Shown here in pieces: positions 26,291-34,049 of a stretch of 64,000 bases of DNA. The notes beneath the pieces were generated by a model, which saw nothing but the letters and a program-made list of their open reading frames with translations, was not told the DNA's origin and made no database searches. Source of the stretch: Candidatus Bathyarchaeota archaeon (lineage in GTDB: Archaea > Thermoproteota > CALKCG01 > B24); contig JAGTQM010000006.1 of the NCBI GenBank assembly GCA_018396755.1, forward strand, positions 1 through 64,000, written 5' to 3'. Made by a program: the position numbers and the translations under genes. Position 1 is the first letter of the stretch. Each line of letters opens with the position of its first letter.

Positions 26291-26992
26291 ATGAGGGCAC
26301 CCGTAGTAGTTGTCAAAGGCTTTTCAATAGCCTCCGTCTGGGGACGTGCGGTTCTGGAAGTTTGGAGACACGGTGTTGAGGTTCCAACGGAGTACGGTGA
26401 GAAGGCTAAAGAAGCAACCCTTCTAATGGTCGTTGAGGATCCGTTTAAAGAGCCTAGAGTTCATAGGGGAGACGTCTTAGCAGTAGTTGGGCTGAAGGAT
26501 TACATGGAGGAAGTTTTAAACGGTTCCAAGGATAAGCTTGTTGAAGAAGGTAAGCTTCCCTACACTTACCATGAGAGGCTTTTCAAATACGGTGCCGACG
26601 GTTTCAACCAGATGGACTACGTCATTAGGAAACTTAAAAGCACACCTTATACACGCAGAGCTCAAGCCATAACTTGGATACCGGTTAAAGATGTGAATTT
26701 AGATTCTCCGCCCTGTCTTCAAAGGCTATGGTTTAAGGTATACAGCGGTAAACTTGTCTTGCAGAGTGAATGGAGAAGCCGCGACTTATTTAGAGCAGCT
26801 CACATGAATATGCTGGCTTTAACAGAGCTTATGAAAACCATAGCACTAAACGTAGGCGTTGAACTAGGGTCCTACGTCGATTTTTCAAACTCAGCCCACA
26901 TATATGAGAAATCATACGACAATGTGAAAAGCTTTCTTAACGTATGTGAGAAACGCGGCTTCAACAAATCTGTAGAAGCATACGTAATCTAA
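26291..26992 (+). CDS. thyA: Thymidylate synthase (ThyA family, archaeal)
   Basis: The product of about 233 residues has the catalytic cysteine in SPPCLQRLWFKV and downstream SEWRSRDLFRAAHMNMLAL, corresponding to the RSxD and nucleotide-binding region of ThyA. YVDFSNSAHIYEK matches the conserved dUMP-binding HxY segment. It methylates dUMP using a reduced folate or archaeal pterin. ATG 26291 is preferred; the frame opens at TTG 26261, which would add ten residues. Length is short relative to bacterial ThyA but normal for archaeal forms. Confidence 0.85.
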   Translation: MRAPVVVVKGFSIASVWGRAVLEVWRHGVEVPTEYGEKAKEATLLMVVEDPFKEPRVHRGDVLAVVGLKDYMEEVLNGSKDKLVEEGKLPYTYHERLFKYGADGFNQMDYVIRKLKSTPYTRRAQAITWIPVKDVNLDSPPCLQRLWFKVYSGKLVLQSEWRSRDLFRAAHMNMLALTELMKTIALNVGVELGSYVDFSNSAHIYEKSYDNVKSFLNVCEKRGFNKSVEAYVI

Positions 26993-27138
26993 ATAAAAAC
27001 CTGCCTCCCCATTTACTGGAACCCTACTGTAGTTACTAAAATACTTCAAGCTAAATTCATGCTTGTACGAAAACCTTATTAGAATCTTGTGTAAAAATTT
27101 ACATATCATTGAAAAATATTACATAGTAGTGTTTACTT

Positions 27139-27891
27139 ATGAGACTTTCAACGAAGAACGTGGCTTTAACGGCTGTTTTTGCAGCTTTATACTATGTACT
27201 TTCACTTATCACTCCTTTCATTCCTGCCGTCGCAATCCCTGAGATAAAGATAAGTTTGGAGGCTCTCATAGCATCTATATACGGGCTTATCTTGGGACCT
27301 TATCTAGGTGCTCTAGCTGCGTTCGTAGGAGCGTTGGTTTCTTGGTCGCTTCCCCCAGAGAGTATGAGTCCCTATGGGATGCCGTTTCTATTGTCGCCGC
27401 CTTTAAATGCCCTACTAACTGGTTTAATATTCTATAGACGGTGGAGGATCGGCTTTTCTATCTACGCTCTCTTGATAATAGCATTCCTATTTACGCCTCC
27501 TGTTCAACCGATCCATGAGAACTTCTACGTGGCTGTAGCCGTTTTATGGGATAAGCTCATAGCATTACTGTTAATACTGCCTTGTGTGAAATTCGCTAAA
27601 CGGCTATCCAACTTAAAGTCTTTACCCTTCTTCTACTTCCTACTAGCATTCATCGGGAATCAGGTTGACAACATGTGGGGCTGCTTAGCATTTGCCACGC
27701 CGCTGGTCTACGGTGGGATTTTCGGATTACCAGTAGAAACAGTCCGCTTTCTATTTATAGTCAGCCCCCTTGTATACCCAGCTATTAGAATACTACAAGC
27801 GATTATTGCGTCGGTCATCGCCACGCCTTTAATGAAGGCAGTAGCTGGTACGCCATGGGTCTTTCAAGAGAAGAACATACTATCCCCCTAG
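27139..27891 (+). CDS. ECF transporter substrate-binding (S) component
   Basis: The 250-residue membrane protein has about six hydrophobic helices. It opens with MRLSTKNVALTAVFAALYYV, the Ala-rich first helix (AxxxA) with which S components contact the T subunit, followed by the glycine-rich YGLILGPYLGALAAFVGALV. Such proteins bind a vitamin, metal or nucleobase and work with shared EcfA/EcfT proteins, which are not in this window. The substrate cannot be inferred. The next gene begins 22 bases downstream. Confidence 0.75.
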   Translation: MRLSTKNVALTAVFAALYYVLSLITPFIPAVAIPEIKISLEALIASIYGLILGPYLGALAAFVGALVSWSLPPESMSPYGMPFLLSPPLNALLTGLIFYRRWRIGFSIYALLIIAFLFTPPVQPIHENFYVAVAVLWDKLIALLLILPCVKFAKRLSNLKSLPFFYFLLAFIGNQVDNMWGCLAFATPLVYGGIFGLPVETVRFLFIVSPLVYPAIRILQAIIASVIATPLMKAVAGTPWVFQEKNILSP

Positions 27892-27912
27892 TCTGGTAGG
27901 TATTGCATATAC

Positions 27913-28359
27913 GTGATGATAAACGTTAAAATATCTTCACTTACATCATTTAAAGCTGAGTGTATGGTTGTTAAATCTAATGTTGAGTTGAAGGGTTTCA
28001 AAAGCTCTGAGAAGTGTAGAGCTTTAGTTGACACTGGAGCCGCTATGACAGTTATTGACAAAAGCTTGGCCGAAGTATTGGGCGTTATGTATACGGGTAG
28101 GGAAAGATTGCTTACAAGTGCTACTGGGCATAAGCTTAAAGGTGAGATAGCTATGGTCAGAGAGATGATTGTGGAAGATGAAATACTGGATTATGAGAAA
28201 GTGCTTGTAGTAGAATTTAACGAAGAGGTTAAAAAGACCCTGAACAGTCTTAACGTCCATCCCTTAATAATTGTAGGAATTACAACGGTAGAGTTAGCAA
28301 GTCTAATTCCAGACATAACAACAGGCACGCTAAAGAAGGCTAACGCATTCCTCTTCTAA
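27913..28359 (+). CDS. Retropepsin-like aspartic protease
   Basis: The 148-residue protein has one aspartyl protease signature ALVDTGAAMTVID near residue 35 and a later hydrophobic Gly segment PLIIVGITTVEL near residue 114. It would therefore act as a dimer, like single-domain retropepsins. There is no signal peptide. Homologs of this type are scattered in archaea and bacteria and their substrates are unknown. It closely follows the ECF S-component gene and may be co-transcribed. Confidence 0.78.
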   Translation: MMINVKISSLTSFKAECMVVKSNVELKGFKSSEKCRALVDTGAAMTVIDKSLAEVLGVMYTGRERLLTSATGHKLKGEIAMVREMIVEDEILDYEKVLVVEFNEEVKKTLNSLNVHPLIIVGITTVELASLIPDITTGTLKKANAFLF

Positions 28360-28413
28360 AAACGGCATTCCTAACACTTAACGATGTTTCTATGTGAAGT
28401 AGACTACCTATAG

Positions 28414-28815
28414 TTAAACGGGTCGTATTTCTCTACTAGACTTAACTTTTAGTACCCCGCCGATCTTTCCTGTAAGCCTCTCATCATCAGTAATTAGTAT
28501 ACAGCTATTTTTCACGGCAACAGTTACATATGAAGCATCGTAAATTGTTAGCCCATATTTACACGATGTTTCAAACACTTCCCTCTCCAACTCCTCTACC
28601 GACATCTTATCTATTACATTAAAAATTCTCTGGAAAATCGTAATGAATTCTATGGCTGTATCCTTATCTATCTTTCTAAGTTGAAAATGCTCCTTCCAAA
28701 TAGCATTTAAAGCTTCATACAAGGCTAAATCAAGGGTTACAGCATCATACAGCTTAAATAGCTCTCCTCTCTTGACAATATTCACTAAGGCGCTAGCGTC
28801 TAGAAGATACTTCAA
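28414..28815 (-). CDS. vapC: VapC-type PIN-domain toxin
   Basis: The 133-residue PIN domain has the first acidic residue in LLDASALVNIV, a second in LALYEALNAIW, and YDASYVTVAV with TDDERL near the C-terminus. Together these give the quartet of acidic residues of the ribonuclease active site. It overlaps the antitoxin gene by 4 bases in the usual vapBC order. The predicted product cleaves RNA when freed from VapB. Confidence 0.9.
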   Translation of the reverse strand: MKYLLDASALVNIVKRGELFKLYDAVTLDLALYEALNAIWKEHFQLRKIDKDTAIEFITIFQRIFNVIDKMSVEELEREVFETSCKYGLTIYDASYVTVAVKNSCILITDDERLTGKIGGVLKVKSSREIRPV

Positions 28816-29039
28816 CGCTCCCGATCCTCTCTAATCAATTCAGCAATCTCTTCATCACTTATATCTTTAAGCTTTAAGCTAAGCCTTTTAGCGTCGCTCT
28901 CCAACTTCTCAAGAAGAACTCTCTTAACCTCCTCCTCCAAAGCCCTCCTTATAACAGGACCTGGTTTTATCCCCAGAGTATCCATCAGCTCCTTAATCTT
29001 CTTAGGGACTTTTGCAGCTACAACAGTGTATCCATTCAT
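28812..29039 (-). CDS. vapB: VapB-type antitoxin
   Basis: The 75-residue protein has a ribbon-helix-helix-like N-terminus (TVVAAKVPKKIKELMDTLGI) and a long charged helix that would wrap the toxin (EEEVKRVLLEKLESDAKRL). It overlaps vapC by 4 bases. The palindromes at 29056-29075 immediately upstream are candidates for autoregulatory binding. Confidence 0.85.
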   Translation of the reverse strand: MNGYTVVAAKVPKKIKELMDTLGIKPGPVIRRALEEEVKRVLLEKLESDAKRLSLKLKDISDEEIAELIREDRER

Positions 29040-29055
29040 AGAACCTCTATATCTT

Positions 29056-29075
29056 CCTTAATTAAGGTTTACCTT
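29056..29075. promoter_or_regulatory. Overlapping palindromes upstream of vapB
   Basis: CCTTAATTAAGG (29056-29067) is a perfect palindrome, and it overlaps AAGGTTTACCTT (29064-29075) with arms AAGGT/ACCTT. GTTTACCT recurs just beyond. The cluster sits 17-36 bases upstream of the vapB start, where an autoregulated antitoxin would bind. Confidence 0.45.
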
Positions 29076-29178
29076 AATAAAGTTTACCTATAATCATATC
29101 AACTTTATATTGATAACTCCATGATGACCTTAATAGCTTAATTTTTTACATTATAGTTAACTCTTTTACTATTTTCCG

Positions 29179-29465
29179 TTAGAGTGTTGTCTTCCAGGCT
29201 TGGGAGGCTGTAACATGCTCATGTGTAAGTCTAAACAGAGGTTTACCATCTCCATACTCCACTAATATTGATTCGTCGTCTGCCTCCATTTCGTAAGAGC
29301 TTTTTTCCTAATTGTTAATATTCCTTCGAATGTTAGCGTTAAGCTTGGGCTTTCAATCTTTAGTAATATGAATTTGTCTAGAACTTCCCTTTCAACTCTT
29401 GTATGTTTAATTTCTTCGATAACAATCTCTATACGACATTTCCCTTTGTTAACAGATGAACTCAT
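29179..29465 (-). pseudogene. Frameshifted small gene of unknown function
   Basis: The minus strand opens with ATG 29465 (MSSSVNKGKCRIEIVIEEI ... SPSLTLTFEGILTI). The coding character then appears to move to another frame (EKSSYEMEADDESILVEYGD then GKPLFRLTHEHV), ending at the stop 29179-29181. Taken together they look like one protein of about 95 residues broken near 29310. I do not recognise the family. If the first frame is read alone it gives a 67-residue product ending at 29262. Confidence 0.35.
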
Positions 29466-29629
29466 CTGAAAACTATTTAGATGCGGCTGGAAAGCCATAG
29501 AATCCGCCTTTAGGAGATTAGAGCTTTCAATTCTCCATTTAGATGCAACATGTATAGGTAGGGGGAGGGGGTAGGTTTAAGATAATTGCTCGGAAGCAAA
29601 TCGTCTTAATAGAGAAGAAGCTTAACACA

Positions 29630-29824
29630 ATGCTATTTCTATCAGCCTTCGAGATGCAGAAGCTGAGGGTTAAGCTTATCACAAACTTTGAACAGCTTTC
29701 CAACTCCACGGTTTCGATAACTTTCTGTAAAATTTGTTGGAATGAAATAAGCTTATTTTTAGATCTGAAAACGAGTTGTTCTCTATCTTTAAGGAAAGAT
29801 GAATTAGAGAGGCTTGAAGTTTAA
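29630..29824 (+). CDS. Hypothetical small protein, start uncertain
   Basis: From ATG 29630 this encodes 64 residues (MLFLSAFEMQKLRVKLITN and onward). The frame continues open upstream to 29558, behind a very G-rich stretch (GGGGGAGGGGG at 29561-29571), with ATA 29582 or ATT 29585 as possible non-standard starts giving IIARKQIVLIEKKLN. No domain is recognised. It may be a real short gene or a fragment in a decaying patch. Confidence 0.3.
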   Translation: MLFLSAFEMQKLRVKLITNFEQLSNSTVSITFCKICWNEISLFLDLKTSCSLSLRKDELERLEV

Positions 29825-29905
29825 TGAGATGTTACAAAGTAAAGTCTGCATGTCGAAACAAAGACTTTAAAGCAGAGTCTATGCTTAAATTTACTAGGTC
29901 TTTAG

Positions 29906-30247
29906 ATGAGAGCGGATATAGTTTTTAAAGCTGTTCTTACGAGTAAGGTTCTTACACAGGATCCGGTTGAAGGTGAATGTGTCAAATTGGATTTTTCAGA
30001 GTATAAGCCTATTCCTCCTCCAATAATAACTTCAACTGACGAATCTGGGATCGTTAGAGAAGTTGCTCCGATAATTCAGCAGGTTATTCAAAGTATGCCT
30101 TTCACTCAGAAGGGTATGGTTAAAACGCCTAGGTTTACGCTTTGGCTGACTAAGGAAGAGTGGAATTCGCTTGAGTCTAAGCCTGATATAGGTGATGAAG
30201 TTACAGTTGTAATAAGGCGTGGGGCGTTTTCAATAAACCTCAAGTAG
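29906..30247 (+). CDS. Hypothetical archaeal protein, possibly arcadin-1-like
   Basis: The 113-residue protein starts MRADIVFKAVLTSKVLTQD, has a proline-rich KPIPPPIITS segment and ends with RFTLWLTKEEWNSLESKPDI followed by GDEVTVVI. The shape of the last part (LTxEEW, then a beta strand with GDEV) resembles arcadin-1, the small protein encoded with the archaeal actin crenactin. I recall this only by pattern, and no crenactin gene is nearby. It may have a structural or nucleic-acid-related role. Its end overlaps the convergent gene by 8 bases. Confidence 0.55.
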   Translation: MRADIVFKAVLTSKVLTQDPVEGECVKLDFSEYKPIPPPIITSTDESGIVREVAPIIQQVIQSMPFTQKGMVKTPRFTLWLTKEEWNSLESKPDIGDEVTVVIRRGAFSINLK

Positions 30248-31553
30248 ACGTTTCTATTAGCTCTAGCACGTTTCCAATGGTGTTGTCGAAGCATACGTAT
30301 ACTCTATCTTGCTTCTTAATCCAGCCGTTAGGCTGAAGCTCATCTTCACATTTGTTTAATTCTGCCACACTCTCAGAAACTTTTGCTTCATCCCATCCGC
30401 TTCTATATTGGCCTTTAGCCAGTTGAACTCTCCCAACTTTAAAGTCTACTCTAAAACTCACCGTTAAGTCTTTACATGGGAACACATTCTCTACAAGTAC
30501 TCTCAAAAACCCGCTTCTCTTATCCACGTGGATATCCAGCGTCTTCGAAGCAGCGTAATATGATGCTATTTCACTAAGCTTCATCCACACTATTCTACCT
30601 TTAAGTAGACTATTCAATCTTCTAAGGGCTTCACCCATAACTTCTAAACCGTGTTCGGCACCGTTAGACCATAGACTATTCCAATGCGTATGGAAGACTA
30701 CGTAGCTTCCAGAGTTTAACAGTTCTACTAGCCTCCCCCTTCTACCATCGCTGGTTATGTAGTAGTCTGCATGTTTTAATGCTATATCTCTACACCATGC
30801 TCTCCTATTTTCAGGCGTCATAGTTTCCCATATCACGTCGTCGTTGCCGCTTACAATGCTTACCACGGCTTCCCCATCGTATTTATCAAGGTAGGCAAGC
30901 CTCGGATAGACTACCTGCGATCTTGGATCGACCTTAAGAAAATACCATGCCAGTTTAACCCCGTAAACCCTCTTAACGGCATTTAAAACAGCCTTCGCAT
31001 ACTTAGACTCTACATCTATGCCGAAGGCTCCCGGGGAGGTTACGCCGTTTGTTTCAAAGCCTACGTTTTTCAAAGTTTCCAAGGCTTTAGCTATGTAGTC
31101 TGCCAAGGTTTCGACTGTTTGACTGCTGGCCCAAGTTTGCTCATGCATCGGTAGGAGTTTACCCGTTTTAAGGTCTATGGCGTTCGTATGGGTTAGCATT
31201 TCAGGTGTTATATCGAATAGGGGGGCTACGTTTTCTCTAACTCTTTTAATCCACCATTCCACCCCCTCTTTAGGATATCCTTCGATTCCGCTGTCTATGT
31301 ATCCTTGGCCTGCTGGGTTTGGAATAACGCTAAACTTACCCTTGACATTCTGCTCTTTTACGAGTTTTATGAAGCTTTCTAGGAATTCGTTCGGTATTGT
31401 TTTAAACTCTTCATAGTACTCTGGATAGTTTGGGTTTAGAAATCTTCTAAGGTAGTATAGGTGGTTTACATACGGCGTCGGGTCGTCTACTATAAGCGCT
31501 ATAGGCGTCTTCAACCTCGGCATTTCAATTTTGAAATCCAGCATAAGTGTCAT
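30240..31553 (-). CDS. Polysaccharide deacetylase (NodB)-like carbohydrate esterase
   Basis: The 437-residue protein begins with PIALIVDDPTPYVNHLYY near residue 18. The Asp pair is where NodB enzymes keep catalytic and metal-binding aspartates, and MLTHTNAID near residue 121 and VVFHTHWNSLW near residue 306 supply candidate histidine ligands. The C-terminal part is beta-rich. No signal peptide is visible. It overlaps the amidohydrolase gene by 4 bases and faces away from an FGGY kinase and two transport-like membrane proteins, so it probably processes a sugar or sugar acid derivative. Confidence 0.55.
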   Translation of the reverse strand: MTLMLDFKIEMPRLKTPIALIVDDPTPYVNHLYYLRRFLNPNYPEYYEEFKTIPNEFLESFIKLVKEQNVKGKFSVIPNPAGQGYIDSGIEGYPKEGVEWWIKRVRENVAPLFDITPEMLTHTNAIDLKTGKLLPMHEQTWASSQTVETLADYIAKALETLKNVGFETNGVTSPGAFGIDVESKYAKAVLNAVKRVYGVKLAWYFLKVDPRSQVVYPRLAYLDKYDGEAVVSIVSGNDDVIWETMTPENRRAWCRDIALKHADYYITSDGRRGRLVELLNSGSYVVFHTHWNSLWSNGAEHGLEVMGEALRRLNSLLKGRIVWMKLSEIASYYAASKTLDIHVDKRSGFLRVLVENVFPCKDLTVSFRVDFKVGRVQLAKGQYRSGWDEAKVSESVAELNKCEDELQPNGWIKKQDRVYVCFDNTIGNVLELIETST

Positions 31554-32317
31554 CTCTTAAGGAGGAATTCAGCATTCCTATGGAAAATCTCCTCCATCTG
31601 CTCTCCAGTGGTTCCAAGCTGAGGTAGAACAGTTAACCAGAAGTGTATGTATTTTTGAAACTCTTCTGGCTGTGAATCTGAACCGAAGAGAAGCTTAGAG
31701 GTTTTAACGTCGAAGAATAGACGGCTTCTAAGGGTTAATGCAATGTAAAACGTATGCCCCCCTGAAACGTCGAAGTATACATTTGGGTTGTGGAATGATA
31801 CTACTGTAGCCTCTTCACACCATGGATGGCCAAGGTGGGCTCCAATTATCTTAAGGTTTGGAAAGCTTCTAGCTATAGTCTCCAAGTAAACTGGACGCAT
31901 ATTTCTAGATGAAACTCTTCTAATCTTGTCGGCTTCACTTCTGGCCACTATGCCTGTGTGGAATAGTGTAATCATGCCATATTGTTCTGCGCGTTCATAG
32001 TATGGGAAGTATTCCTCCACGTCATAGGGCTTTGGAGGACCTATAAACTTGAGCCCGGTAAATTCTCTAGCATATAAGTTGTCTACTGTTTGAACCGGTT
32101 CTCTTCCCAGGTCTACGTATCCAAATCCTTCGATTAAACTTGGATATTCTCTAAACGCTTTCTCAACGGCGTCATTACCCATTCTTCCAAAACCCTCCGG
32201 AAGACCGCACATAAAGCTTTTCACAATTCCGGCTTTCTCACATGCTTCTACAAACTTTCTAAGATTTCCATCAGCTGGAGGGTGGACATGAGCATCTACA
32301 ACCTTCAGAATAACCAC
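31550..32317 (-). CDS. Amidohydrolase-family (TIM-barrel) metal-dependent hydrolase
   Basis: The 255-residue product has VVDAHVHPPAD at the N-terminus (HxH metal ligands), TLFHTGI near residue 117, IIGAHLGHPWCEEA near residue 157 and LLFGSDSQPEE near residue 209. This is the order of metal ligands in the amidohydrolase-2 family, which hydrolyses or decarboxylates small ring or acid substrates. It is the first gene of a two-gene operon with the NodB-like gene and diverges from the sugar kinase gene at 32445. Confidence 0.8.
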   Translation of the reverse strand: MVILKVVDAHVHPPADGNLRKFVEACEKAGIVKSFMCGLPEGFGRMGNDAVEKAFREYPSLIEGFGYVDLGREPVQTVDNLYAREFTGLKFIGPPKPYDVEEYFPYYERAEQYGMITLFHTGIVARSEADKIRRVSSRNMRPVYLETIARSFPNLKIIGAHLGHPWCEEATVVSFHNPNVYFDVSGGHTFYIALTLRSRLFFDVKTSKLLFGSDSQPEEFQKYIHFWLTVLPQLGTTGEQMEEIFHRNAEFLLKR

Positions 32318-32444
32318 CAGAGCTTACTACTCGTTTTTGGGACTTAAGCTTTAAGAATATGATTTTTACAATCCTCTACTATCTTTTTATTTTATTGTTT
32401 TATATCTGAAAACTTAAGTTTCCAGCAATAGTAGTCTCCTTTGT

Positions 32445-33935
32445 ATGAAGGCTGATAGACTTGTGGTTGTTGTAGACTGTGGTTCAACAAACGTTAGAGC
32501 TGTTGTTGTAGATTCAAACGGTGTTTTTACAGCTCAGTCTTCCGTGTCGAATAAGCCTTCTCCTCAACCCGGTAGGGCCGGCTGGCTCATATGGGATATG
32601 GATGAATTGTGGAGTCGAATACGTGTAGTTCTTAGAAGCGTACTGTCCAAGGTTGGTAGAGTTAATGCTGTGATCGTTACCACTTGGGGAGCTGATGGCG
32701 CTCCAGTTAAGAGAAATGGTGAGTTGACTTACCCGCCCATATGTTGGCAATGCCCTAGGACTATTCAGATCGCTGAGCGATTGCCATTGATTATGGATCC
32801 TTGGGAGATATACAGGATAACAGGCTATCAGATAATATCCTTCAATACGCTTTTGAAGCTTATCTGGCTTAGGGAGAATGAACCTAAGGCTTTGGATGAA
32901 GCCTATACTTGGCTTATGATGCCTAGTTTAATAACACATAGGCTTACAGACGTATTCCACATAGAACCTACAAGCGCCTCAACTATGATGGCTATGGATT
33001 TGGCTAAGAGAGACTGGTCTCCGGAGATTCTTAAACTAGCGGATTTAGACGTAGGTTTCTTCCCAGACTGGTCTGAACCCGGTGATATAGTAGGCTATGT
33101 GACGGCTAAAGCCTCTGAGAAAACCGGTTTAGCTGAGGGTACTCCTGTTATCGCAGGTGGTCATGATACTCAATTTGCGATACTTGGTGCTGGCGTTAAA
33201 CACAGTGAGGCTGTATTGTCAAGTGGGACTTGGGAAATATTAGCTATTAGAAGCGGCGTTTTCAATCCTTCTAAAGAGGGGTTTGAATGGGGTGTCATCA
33301 CAGAGGCCGACGTTGAACCCGGCCTATGGAACCCACAGCTTCTTATGATAGCTTCAGCCGTCTTAGAGTGGGTTAGAGAAAGATTCTACCCTGAGCTTTC
33401 AGAAGGCTATTACGAACAATTGGTTAGAGACGCCTCTAGTGTACTGCCCGGTTCAGGAGGGTTATTGTTCATACCTAGCTTTGTTAAAGACTCCGGTCCA
33501 ACTAGGAGGTTTAAAACCGAGGGTACGCTGCTCGGTTTAACGCTTGGAGCTTCTAGAGCCCACGTATATCGAGCTGCATTGGAGGGTTTAAGCTACCAGC
33601 TTAAGCTCGCTGTAAACGCTTTAATCAAATCTACAGGCTTTCAAATAGATGCTGTTAGAGTTGTAGGCGGGGGATCTAAGAACAAACTTTGGAATCAGTT
33701 GAGAGCAGACGTAACAGGTATGCCTATATACGTAAACACCATAAGGGAGGCAACAGTATTCGGAGCCGCTTTAACGGCTTTCAAAGGAATAGGCGTCTAC
33801 AGCAGCTTTGAAGAAGCCCTATCAACAGTACGCGTAAGTGAAACGTACATGTCAAGCCAAAACAGAGAAATATACATAAATCTATATGAACAGTACATTA
33901 AAGCCTTAAACACTCTGAAAAACTACTACAAGTAG
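32445..33935 (+). CDS. FGGY-family carbohydrate kinase
   Basis: The 496-residue protein has VVVDCGSTNVRAVVVD at the start, the sugar-domain segment AGGHDTQFAILGAGV near residue 241, SSGTWEILAIRSG and the C-terminal RVVGGGSKNKLWNQLRADV. SSGTWE and CWQC-type segments resemble fuculokinase and rhamnulokinase more than xylulokinase. The substrate could be a ketose such as fuculose or rhamnulose, but this is inference. It leads toward two DUF6785-type membrane genes, so it may phosphorylate what they import. Confidence 0.85.
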   Translation: MKADRLVVVVDCGSTNVRAVVVDSNGVFTAQSSVSNKPSPQPGRAGWLIWDMDELWSRIRVVLRSVLSKVGRVNAVIVTTWGADGAPVKRNGELTYPPICWQCPRTIQIAERLPLIMDPWEIYRITGYQIISFNTLLKLIWLRENEPKALDEAYTWLMMPSLITHRLTDVFHIEPTSASTMMAMDLAKRDWSPEILKLADLDVGFFPDWSEPGDIVGYVTAKASEKTGLAEGTPVIAGGHDTQFAILGAGVKHSEAVLSSGTWEILAIRSGVFNPSKEGFEWGVITEADVEPGLWNPQLLMIASAVLEWVRERFYPELSEGYYEQLVRDASSVLPGSGGLLFIPSFVKDSGPTRRFKTEGTLLGLTLGASRAHVYRAALEGLSYQLKLAVNALIKSTGFQIDAVRVVGGGSKNKLWNQLRADVTGMPIYVNTIREATVFGAALTAFKGIGVYSSFEEALSTVRVSETYMSSQNREIYINLYEQYIKALNTLKNYYK

Positions 33936-34019
33936 AGTCTATTCGGAAGGAACAATCTTAACTTACATGGAAAATTTAACACGAAAAGCGAGAAAGAGAG
34001 CAAGTAAACGGTAAAAACC

Positions 34020-34025
34020 TATATA
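34020..34025 (+). promoter_or_regulatory. TATA element of the first DUF6785 gene
   Basis: TATATA is centred about 27 bases before ATG 34050. No ribosome-binding site precedes that ATG, so the gene is probably leaderless and has its own promoter separate from the kinase gene. Confidence 0.45.
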
Positions 34026-34049
34026 CTTCTTTGGCAAAAAGTTTCTCAG

